Assembly (NCBI GenBank): GCA_002455915.1
Contig: DKLU01000006.1
Span: 23,068-30,310 of the forward strand
Origin: Chryseobacterium sp. UBA6632
GTDB taxonomy: Bacteria > Bacteroidota > Bacteroidia > Flavobacteriales > Weeksellaceae
Direction of reading: 5' to 3'
DNA length: 7,243 nucleotides
In this document: piece by piece, positions 1-4,778 of the stretch
Position numbering within the stretch: position 1 is the stretch's first letter
Layout of the letters: every line of letters begins with the position of its first letter
Made by a program: the position numbers and the translations under genes
Notes under the pieces: model-generated
What the model was told of the DNA's origin: nothing
Seen by the model: only the letters and a program-made list of their open reading frames with translations
Databases searched by the model: none

Positions 1-669
1 TATACCGTAGGAAAAGATAACTTCAAACTTGTTCACCATAATCCTATTGAAGGTGATTTTCTTATAGACTCCTATGAAAAAAGTGGTAGACAATGGGTAA
101 CTGTTGAAGACAGAATTGGTGTAAATAGTAATTTAAACATCTCGGCAGCAGTAAAGGTTTTTAGACCGTTAAAATCCTATGCTAATCAAAAGATACAGTT
201 AAATAACTATTCTTATAATGCATTTATAGGAGATAATGTTTATACTGATGCAACAATAGATCGACATATATTGATTAAACCATTACAATTATATCATTAT
301 ATTACTTTTAAACTATTTTCTACAGGTTATGTAGGTAATTATACAAATTATCAACTTCAATCAGATGACCCTAAGTATATACTTCAATCAAAAGGTACAA
401 CTACTTGTAGTAATACTACCGATGGCGTGAAATTCGTGGTGAGTAATGCATCAGGAGTATGCCCTTTTAATTTCATTTATGTTAAAGATGATTCTAACGG
501 AAGCCCATTATATATGATAAATTATAATGTTCATTCAATAAGGATGGGCGTAGGGGGAACTTCAATTGAGAATGATGATCGATATTTTGGACAATATTAT
601 AAAACTAAACTACATACCGATGGTACTGTTCCCGATGCATTCTTATGGCGTGTAAGATCTAATGATTAA
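1..669 (+). CDS. Unrecognised protein, 3' portion only (5' end outside window)
   Basis: The reading frame is open from the first base of the window to a TAA at 667-669, giving 222 residues. The gene therefore starts upstream, and the TTG at 271 is just an internal codon. I do not recognise the family. The visible part is rich in Asn, Tyr, Thr and Ser, with alternating hydrophobic and polar residues that suggest a beta-rich, probably exported domain. Two cysteines (window codons 136 and 154) are 18 residues apart and could form a disulfide. The segment from about codon 125 has repeated aromatic motifs such as YILQSKG, PLYMINYN and the C-terminal FLWRVRSND. These faintly recall beta-trefoil lectin-like folds, but that is speculation. 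There is no type IX sorting domain at the C-terminus and no membrane helix in the visible part. A strong terminator follows 16 nt after the stop, so this is the last gene of its transcript. Confidence 0.8.
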   Translation, partial: YTVGKDNFKLVHHNPIEGDFLIDSYEKSGRQWVTVEDRIGVNSNLNISAAVKVFRPLKSYANQKIQLNNYSYNAFIGDNVYTDATIDRHILIKPLQLYHYITFKLFSTGYVGNYTNYQLQSDDPKYILQSKGTTTCSNTTDGVKFVVSNASGVCPFNFIYVKDDSNGSPLYMINYNVHSIRMGVGGTSIENDDRYFGQYYKTKLHTDGTVPDAFLWRVRSND

Positions 670-685
670 ACTAAATTAAAATACC

Positions 686-713
686 ATCCCGCTGTCTCCA
701 CAGCGGGATTTTT
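686..713 (+). terminator. Rho-independent terminator of the upstream partial gene
   Basis: A perfect 10-bp stem (686-695 with 700-709, core CCCGCTGT/ACAGCGGG) closes a 4-nt loop and runs into a five-T tract at 709-713. It lies just downstream of the stop at 669 and is one of the clearest terminators in the window. Confidence 0.92.
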
Positions 714-720
714 CATAACT

Positions 721-737
721 AGAGAAAAATTTTCTCT
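721..737. repeat. Short AT-rich inverted repeat in intergenic region
   Basis: AGAGAAAA at 721-728 and TTTTCTCT at 730-737 are perfect inverted copies around a single base, followed by a T run to 740. It could be a weak secondary or bidirectional terminator, or an operator for the gene at 842. About 30 nt further on, TATCTTTT (766-773) matches seven of the eight positions of the Bacteroidetes -7 consensus TAnnTTTG, counting the two n positions. No convincing -33 element precedes it. Confidence 0.3.
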
Positions 738-841
738 TTTAATACAAATATTTATTACATTCGTATATCTTTTTACATCCTCACTTTCAGAAGGATTAAA
801 AAAACACAAACAATAATTTTAATTTTTAAAACAGAAAAAAA

Positions 842-1333
842 ATGCCGATTACCAATTTAAACAATGTGCATCTTTCGAACGATCAGGTTGAGACTGCTAA
901 AAATGCGCTGTCTCTATTAGAATCATCACTACAGGAAATCAATATCAACCTCTCTGCCGACGATCGTCAGAAGTACGGGAGCATTAATGAGCAGAATAAG
1001 CTCTTCGTGAATAAAGTATATGATTTTCACAGAAACCAACCCGAGCTGGAAGCTTCGGAAGTAGACTGGGCAGAGTATGAAAGAGATTTTATCTCGCGTC
1101 AAAACTACGAAAACCTTATCGCAAGACTCGAAAGCCTTACCACAAAGCTGAAGAACGCAAAAATTCTTCATGATTTTGATAACTATCAGGCCGCGCTTAC
1201 AGACTATGCCTTCACTGCCTACAAAGCAGGAACCGCCTCTCCGGGCTACGAAATCAAGCAAAACGAACTGAAACAGTTTTTTGCTCCCGCTCCAAAACCT
1301 TCCTCAAAACCGAGTGAAAATATAATCAAATAA
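842..1333 (+). CDS. Uncharacterised 163-residue helical protein
   Basis: The ATG at 842 follows an A-rich leader (CAGAAAAAAA) typical of Bacteroidetes translation starts, and the frame ends in TAA at 1331-1333. I cannot assign a function. The protein has no signal peptide or membrane segment, so it is probably cytoplasmic. It looks mostly alpha-helical: helices around residues 12-32, 47-65, 73-110 and 112-130 are rich in Glu, Lys, Leu and Asn, with possible coiled-coil character near 88-108. A short disordered tail rich in Pro, Ser and Lys follows (about 148-163, APAPKPSSKPSE). The sequence style resembles a small hypothetical family I associate with Chryseobacterium genomes; this is from memory and unverified. 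The gene looks more GC-rich than the AAA and ABC genes to the right, which may reflect expression level or different ancestry. It is flanked by terminators on both sides, so it is probably monocistronic. The 21-bp repeat array begins shortly after its terminator. Confidence 0.85.
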   Translation: MPITNLNNVHLSNDQVETAKNALSLLESSLQEININLSADDRQKYGSINEQNKLFVNKVYDFHRNQPELEASEVDWAEYERDFISRQNYENLIARLESLTTKLKNAKILHDFDNYQAALTDYAFTAYKAGTASPGYEIKQNELKQFFAPAPKPSSKPSENIIK

Positions 1334-1417
1334 GGAGAGAAAACAATCGATCGTTCCATTGGCTCACGATACACTGAGCTTAGAACAGCAATCTCGATGT
1401 TTCCAACCCCAACAAAG

Positions 1418-1447
1418 AAGTCCGCGACCCTTGTCACGGACTTTTTT
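1418..1447 (+). terminator. Rho-independent terminator of the 163-residue protein gene
   Basis: An 11-position stem (1418-1428 with 1433-1443) contains one C-A mismatch, closes a CCTT loop, and is followed by six Ts at 1442-1447. An outer 8-bp inverted pair, AACCCCAA (1405-1412) and TTGGGGTT (1457-1464), encloses it. The outer arms look like copies of the 21-bp repeat found downstream. Confidence 0.85.
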
Positions 1448-1458
1448 ACTGCGAATTT

Positions 1459-1650
1459 GGGGTTGCTAAACTCCGTTGATGAGGTTTTAAAGTCCCTTTT
1501 CGAGGTTCTTCACTGCGTAGTCGGACTTTATAATGGCGCTGTTGAGGTTCTTCAACTCCACGTTTGGGGTTTCAGAATGGTCTGTCGGGGTTCCGGAGTG
1601 GTCGCACGGTATTTCAGACCTCGAAATCGGGGTTAGGGAACCCCGAAATC
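1459..1650 (+). repeat. Forward arm of 21-bp degenerate tandem repeat array
   Basis: Contiguous units begin at 1459, 1481, 1502, 1523, 1544, 1566, 1587, 1608 and 1629, each 21 or 22 nt long with no spacers. The shared head is approximately GRGGTTYYGRARTGGT, followed by five variable bases usually ending in C. The best copies are at 1566-1586 (GGGGTTTCAGAATGG...) and 1587-1607 (GGGGTTCCGGAGTGG...); the 5' copies are more decayed. The last unit is itself a short hairpin, GGGGTT (1629-1634) with AACCCC (1639-1644), and marks the centre where the array inverts. Because 21 is a multiple of three, a frame through the array reads heptapeptides (GVSEWSV, GVPEWSH, GISDLEI). I regard this as incidental. 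Confidence 0.85.
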
Positions 1651-1772
1651 TACCCTCAGAACCCCAATCCCGCACTTCAAAACCCCGTTCTCGTATTCCG
1701 AAACCTCACGATCATAGTTTACCCACCCCGATCTACCATTTCAGAACCTCGATGTACCATTCCGGAACGGGG
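1639..1772 (-). repeat. Inverted arm of the same 21-bp repeat array
   Basis: From the central hairpin onward the same unit continues in the opposite orientation. Units occupy 1645-1665, 1666-1686, 1687-1707, 1708-1729, 1730-1750 and 1751-1771/1772. On the plus strand each ends in AACCCC or AACCTC, except the last, which ends in AACGGGG. Reverse-complemented, the copy at 1730-1750 reads GAGGTTCTGAAATGGTAGAT plus C and is the cleanest consensus-like unit. In two register-matched pairs compared by hand (1587-1607 with 1666-1686, and 1566-1586 with 1687-1707), 12 of 21 positions are complementary. A transcript could therefore form a long imperfect hairpin centred near 1637. Confidence 0.83.
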
Positions 1773-1786
1773 AGAGTGGGTTTTTT
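1721..1786 (+). terminator. Terminator-like stem at the end of the repeat array
   Basis: ACCCACCCCG (1721-1730) is complementary to CGGGG (1768-1772) plus TGGGT (1777-1781), with a 4-nt AGAG bulge between the halves, and a six-T run follows at 1781-1786. The 37-nt loop holds the last repeat units and the palindrome TTCCGGAA (1760-1767). The loop is longer than in a usual terminator and the stem competes with other pairings of the array, so its activity is uncertain. It would end a rightward transcript of the array. Confidence 0.4.
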
Positions 1787-1798
1787 GGGTATTAGTAA

Positions 1799-1830
1799 AA
1801 TGCTTCGACTGCTTCGCGCTCAGCATGACA
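1799..1830. repeat. REP-like intergenic repeat (CTTCGACTGC...GCTCAGCATGACA type)
   Basis: The stretch starting AATGCTTCGACTGCTTCGCG and ending GCTCAGCATGACA closely matches an intergenic repeat I recall as scattered through many Bacteroidetes genomes (CTTCGACTNCGCTCAGCATGACA type). This copy appears to have three extra bases (TTC) in the middle. It encodes nothing and has no visible partner element here. The assignment rests on memory of the motif and would be settled by counting copies genome-wide. Confidence 0.5.
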
Positions 1831-1921
1831 ACGCGAGAGAAGTGCTGTTAATAAAGCGGTTGGTATTGGGTAGTTTTCCTTATGAAATATTAGACTTACA
1901 ATTTTAGGACGGGCATGATAA

Positions 1922-1949
1922 TAAAAAGCCAGCTTTAAAAAGCCGGCTT
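1922..1949 (-). terminator. Rho-independent terminator of the type IX secreted protein gene
   Basis: Read on the minus strand, AAGCCGGCU pairs with AGCUGGCUU around a short U-rich loop. One position is a G-U wobble that appears as an A-C mismatch on the plus strand. A run of five Us follows (A run 1923-1927 on the plus strand). It lies about 30 nt past the TAA of the gene ending at 1979. Confidence 0.85.
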
Positions 1950-1978
1950 GAGGATCTAACAATCAAGTTTACTATTGT

Positions 1979-2938
1979 TTATTTTTTTACAACCTTTTGA
2001 GAAGTCACTGTTCCGTTTTTATTTTTAAGTACAAGGATATAATTTCCTTTGTCTAATCCGGAAAGATCTAATTTTGATTGTGCCTGTACATTGTTTTTAA
2101 CCGTTTTTCCTAAAAAATCTAAAATATCAATGGAGGTAACATCTGAAGCATCGGCTAAATTTAATTCATCTACAAATGGATTTGGATAAATATTTTTAAG
2201 TTTCGACTGCTTCACATCTGAAACCGAAAGCAAAGAAGCCTGTGCCGAAATACCAAATACATTAATAACCGTAGTTCCCGTAGACGTTTTTCTGAAACCT
2301 ACAGAATTTATCTGCTTCCCTTGATTAGCCGTATCTATCGCTAAAGTAATCTGGTAAATTCTCGGATTTGTTCCGCCCGCAGCATCTAAAGTATTGGTTC
2401 CGCGATGAATTCTCCCAATTCCTTGAATGGCATAATTGGTTCCTCCGTACCAATCCTGAAAATTTATATTGGTAAAAACCTGGTTTGTTCCATCCTGAAA
2501 ATTCACTGTAATTTCACCTGTTGAAGGTCCGCTTCCGCTTACTGCAAGCACATACAGATTAGTTGCTGCGACTGGCGTTGCCAATGTTAAAACACCTACA
2601 TCATTTGCATTAGGAAGCCTCAATGAATTGTCTGAAGAATAAGGCGCGAGTTGAAACGTTAAACCACTTGTTGCCGCCACAACGGTGGTGATTAATCCAT
2701 TCTCTGGTAAACCATATGTTAATGCGGCATCCGAAGCGTTTACTTTAAAATCTCTCGACATATAGGCAAAGTTATCCGTATCTTTATCAAGGCTCATATT
2801 GGTTGAGGTTGAAGCTCCGCCAACGCCATTAGCAATAACGTCTGCGTTGAAACCAGTAAGGGATAATGGTTGATACGTTTGCGCATTTACCTGAGCCAAA
2901 GTCAGCATAACACCCAAAGAGAAGAGTTTTCTTTTCAT
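1979..2938 (-). CDS. Secreted protein with type IX secretion C-terminal sorting domain
   Basis: This 319-residue protein starts with a typical signal peptide (MKRKLFSLGVMLTLAQVNAQ; probable cleavage after Ala19 or Gln20), so it enters the periplasm by Sec. Residues about 247-319 form a type A T9SS sorting domain: the IYPNPF motif at 250-255, then beta strands around SIDILDFLGKTV, a DLSGLDKGNYIL segment (291-302) and a lysine-rich QKVVKK end. In characterised flavobacteria such domains direct passage across the outer membrane and are usually cleaved. The mature part (about 21-235) is rich in Thr, Ser, Asn and Gly with many predicted strands, consistent with a beta-sandwich adhesive or ligand-binding domain. 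I see no catalytic motif and cannot name a substrate. The start has an A-rich leader and no Shine-Dalgarno. The gene is monocistronic, with a terminator behind it and a dyad plus promoter-like motif 55-70 nt upstream. Surface or secreted localisation is well supported; function is unknown. Confidence 0.93.
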   Translation of the reverse strand: MKRKLFSLGVMLTLAQVNAQTYQPLSLTGFNADVIANGVGGASTSTNMSLDKDTDNFAYMSRDFKVNASDAALTYGLPENGLITTVVAATSGLTFQLAPYSSDNSLRLPNANDVGVLTLATPVAATNLYVLAVSGSGPSTGEITVNFQDGTNQVFTNINFQDWYGGTNYAIQGIGRIHRGTNTLDAAGGTNPRIYQITLAIDTANQGKQINSVGFRKTSTGTTVINVFGISAQASLLSVSDVKQSKLKNIYPNPFVDELNLADASDVTSIDILDFLGKTVKNNVQAQSKLDLSGLDKGNYILVLKNKNGTVTSQKVVKK

Positions 2939-2983
2939 AAATTTCTATGTTAAATGTTGATTAGTTTTTTTTGTAATATTTTT

Positions 2984-3009
2984 ATTTTCATGACAAAAGT
3001 CATAAAAAT
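2984..3009 (-). promoter_or_regulatory. Inverted repeat overlapping a promoter-like motif of the secreted protein gene
   Basis: ATGAC (2990-2994) and GTCAT (2999-3003) flank AAAA. The dyad extends through ATTTT (2984-2988) and AAAAT (3005-3009) with only one interrupting pair, which becomes a G-U wobble in minus-strand RNA. The minus-strand sequence GACTTTTG (3001 down to 2994) sits inside the dyad and differs at one position from the Bacteroidetes -7 consensus TAnnTTTG. I found no -33 partner. It may be an operator or a 5'-leader hairpin for the gene starting at 2938; either role is inferred. Confidence 0.4.
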
Positions 3010-3124
3010 TTAATCATCCTTTAATTTTTAAAGTAATTTTTTAAATATTATCACGAAATTTACCAAAATAACCAATGATGACCAAATTTTAAATTGACCT
3101 TTCTCACACTCAAGAAACATTCAT

Positions 3125-3152
3125 AAAAAAATGGCGTATAAAATAGCACCAT
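3125..3152 (-). terminator. Candidate distal terminator of the AAA ATPase gene
   Basis: On the minus strand, AUGGUG pairs with CGCCAU (one U-G wobble) around a 10-nt AU-rich loop and runs directly into a U tract (the A run 3125-3130 on the plus strand). The stem is short but the U tract is long. It lies about 110 nt past the stop at 3263 and may act as a backup. Confidence 0.45.
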
Positions 3153-3181
3153 CTTTTATGATAAAACATTGAATTTATATC

Positions 3182-3207
3182 AAAAACACCTTTAAAAAAG
3201 GGGTTTT
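3182..3207 (-). terminator. Candidate proximal terminator of the AAA ATPase gene
   Basis: AAAACACCTTT (3183-3193) and AAAGGGGTTTT (3197-3207) are inverted copies with one mismatch and a 3-nt loop, placed about 56 nt after the TGA at 3263. On the minus strand a U run follows the stem. The structure could work in both directions, but only the minus-strand gene ends here. Confidence 0.5.
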
Positions 3208-3262
3208 AAAATATTTTAATAAAAAACTAATTTATGATAAGTATTGTAATTTATGATTAAAA

Positions 3263-4618
3263 TCAGTTTTTGTTTTCTTCTTCTCCATTATGTTGAAAAC
3301 CAATACTTCTTGGCGGTTCTTCAACAATTCTATAACTATCCAATTCCTTTTTCAAAGCCTGAATTCTGTATTGGAATTCATCAAAATTATTTACAATAGC
3401 ATCACCCAAGAATCTTGCAATTTGATCCAGATATTCTTCAGTAAGTTTTGCGGTGGCATCTCTTAAAGCTTTACTTAAAATTTGCTGATCTATTTTAAGA
3501 TTTTCATTTCTTGTCTTCTGATAAAGATTTTTTATTCTCTTTTTCAAACTTTGAGTAAAATCGATCACCATCGTATTGCTAAAAACCTTCATTTGTGAAG
3601 ATATTTCGTTCCAGAAAGGAATTTTATCTGCTTTATTATTCTTCAAGATTTTATACAATAAGGAATCTTTTTCAAGGTTTTTGGTCATTGCGTATAAAAT
3701 TATCTCAGAACGCTCAGCCGCATTAGGCGGAAAAACGGGAATCATCACATCAAATCTTCCTGGCGCCAAAATTTCTTCATCAATTTCTGAAACAGAATTC
3801 GCTGAACCGACCATTAACAGATCTTCCTGCTCGAACTTACTGATATAATGAAGGATAATTTCCTGCGTTTCAAGATTACACGAAGCGACATTAGTTTCTG
3901 CTTTTCTTTCCATCATAATTTCATCAAAATCATCAAGAAAAAGCAAAACTTTGTCATCCTGCATCATAGTCACCAAAAAATCATTGAAATTGGTTTTATT
4001 TCCGTCAATAAAAGAAGTTCCTAAATAATGTTTTTTTACTTCTTTGAATTGATAACCAATTATTTCCGCGATTTTATTTGCCCAAAATATTTTACCACTT
4101 CCGGGAGGCCCATATAAAATAATTCCTGCCGACTTGTGAATTCCCCAGTCTTTAATCTGTTGCGGATTTAAAAATGGCTCCAAAACGCCTGAAATATAGA
4201 AGAATAAATCTCTGTAGCCGATAAAATCACGATGTTTCAAGCTGGTTTTATGTCCGAAATAATCATAGACAAACTGATAATTTCCACCTAATTTATTATC
4301 AATCCCATAACTTGAAATCGATGAACGGAAATAGCCGTTATCAAAGATGTTAGGATTGGTTTCCTTGATGGCTTCTTCTACTTTTTCTTTAGGTTTATTA
4401 ATGGTTTCCGCGATTTGTTCTAATGTTTTATTCTTATCAAGATCTTTTTCATAAAGTCTTAAAAAGTCGATATTTTCGCGGGCAAATTTTTCGAAATCTT
4501 CTTTTACTTCGAAATTGGTACTGATACATTCCACCAGTTCAATATCGAAATCCTGTATAAATTGTTTAATTGCTTCTGCCGAAACATTTAATTCTTTTGC
4601 TAAATCAATTAACTTCAT
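3263..4618 (-). CDS. AAA-family ATPase with IF-2-like N-terminal domain
   Basis: Numbered from the ATG at 4618 (451 residues). An in-frame ATG at 4669 would add 17 residues (MIHSFFNIKF...). I prefer 4618 because MKLIDLAKELNVS is a natural N-terminus for this domain and a promoter-like TAAATTTG lies between the two starts. Residues 1-50 resemble the N-terminal helical module of translation factor IF-2, suggesting a nucleic-acid or protein-docking domain. The AAA module follows: Walker A GPPGSGKI (170-177, K176), Walker B LLFLDD (225-230), sensor 1 region VGSANSVSEID with N274, and the second region of homology LAPGRFD with candidate arginine finger R288. Three positions are unusual: Ile replaces the usual Thr/Ser after the P-loop Lys, Asp230 replaces the catalytic Glu, and Ala285 replaces the first Arg of RPGRFD. 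Hydrolysis may be slow or altered. The C-terminal 120 residues are helical and charged. Such proteins usually form hexameric remodelling machines; the client here is unknown. It has no membrane segment and no operon partner, and is transcribed divergently from the ABC operon. Confidence 0.9.
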   Translation of the reverse strand: MKLIDLAKELNVSAEAIKQFIQDFDIELVECISTNFEVKEDFEKFARENIDFLRLYEKDLDKNKTLEQIAETINKPKEKVEEAIKETNPNIFDNGYFRSSISSYGIDNKLGGNYQFVYDYFGHKTSLKHRDFIGYRDLFFYISGVLEPFLNPQQIKDWGIHKSAGIILYGPPGSGKIFWANKIAEIIGYQFKEVKKHYLGTSFIDGNKTNFNDFLVTMMQDDKVLLFLDDFDEIMMERKAETNVASCNLETQEIILHYISKFEQEDLLMVGSANSVSEIDEEILAPGRFDVMIPVFPPNAAERSEIILYAMTKNLEKDSLLYKILKNNKADKIPFWNEISSQMKVFSNTMVIDFTQSLKKRIKNLYQKTRNENLKIDQQILSKALRDATAKLTEEYLDQIARFLGDAIVNNFDEFQYRIQALKKELDSYRIVEEPPRSIGFQHNGEEENKN

Positions 4619-4638
4619 AAACGACTGATTAATTCTAT

Positions 4639-4646
4639 CAAATTTA
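4639..4646 (-). promoter_or_regulatory. Possible -7 promoter element for the AAA ATPase gene
   Basis: The minus-strand octamer TAAATTTG fits the Bacteroidetes -7 consensus TAnnTTTG exactly and ends 20 nt before the ATG at 4618. The -33 region is weak: only ATG, rather than TTG, occurs at roughly the expected distance. If real, transcription would begin downstream of the alternative ATG at 4669 and rule it out as a start. Confidence 0.35.
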
Positions 4647-4778
4647 ATATTAAAAAATGAATGAATCATTGTGATTACGCTTTAAATAATAGATAAAATA
4701 AATAAAAAGAGTTAAAATTCTTCTCATTCTGTAACATTTTGTAAGTTATATAGACTACTACTATGTAAAACAAATTAC

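Larger units (their letters stand above)
1334..1978. other. 645-nt non-coding region dominated by repeats and terminators
   Basis: This stretch separates the convergent genes ending at 1333 and 1979. It contains, in order, the terminator of the 163-residue protein gene (1418-1447), an inverted array of 21-bp units (1459-1772), a terminator-like stem at the array's end (1721-1786), a REP-like repeat (1799-1830) and the minus-strand gene's terminator (1922-1949). Open frames cross the array in several registers on both strands, but they overlap each other, lack a plausible start context and read mainly the repeat unit. I therefore do not call genes here. Confidence 0.75.
2939..3262. other. 324-nt intergenic region between two minus-strand genes
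   Basis: This very AT-rich stretch contains two minus-strand terminator candidates behind the AAA ATPase gene (3182-3207 and 3125-3152) and, nearer the secreted protein gene, a dyad overlapping a promoter-like motif (2984-3009). I see no open frame or RNA gene in it. The spacing and terminators suggest that the two minus-strand genes are transcribed separately. Confidence 0.6.

Noticed and set aside
929..1261. Minus-strand frame of 110 codons opposite the 163-residue protein gene
   Set aside because: It is an antisense shadow. The plus-strand frame has the better start context and a terminator directly behind it.
1459..1772. CRISPR array
   Set aside because: The 21-nt units are contiguous with no unique spacers, are strongly degenerate, reverse orientation midway, and have no cas genes nearby.
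1397..1851. Further plus-strand frames at 1397-1636 and 1564-1851, and a minus-strand frame at 1487-1675
   Set aside because: All are by-products of the stop-poor repeat sequence. The first also reads through the terminator at 1418-1447.
1533..1907. Open frame of 124 codons through the repeat array reading heptapeptides (GVSEWSV, GVPEWSH, GISDLEI)
   Set aside because: It starts inside a repeat unit, overlaps other open frames in different registers and on the other strand, and changes character where the array inverts. The heptapeptide period follows automatically from a 21-nt repeat.
3576..3848. Plus-strand 90-codon frame within the AAA ATPase gene
   Set aside because: It lies entirely antisense to the Walker-motif-bearing protein and has no homology-like features.
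4737..4769. TTTTG (4737-4741) and TATGTAAA (4762-4769) as a promoter for the ABC operon
   Set aside because: The spacing is right, but the -7 candidate lacks the TTTG half and would place the transcription start almost on the ATG.
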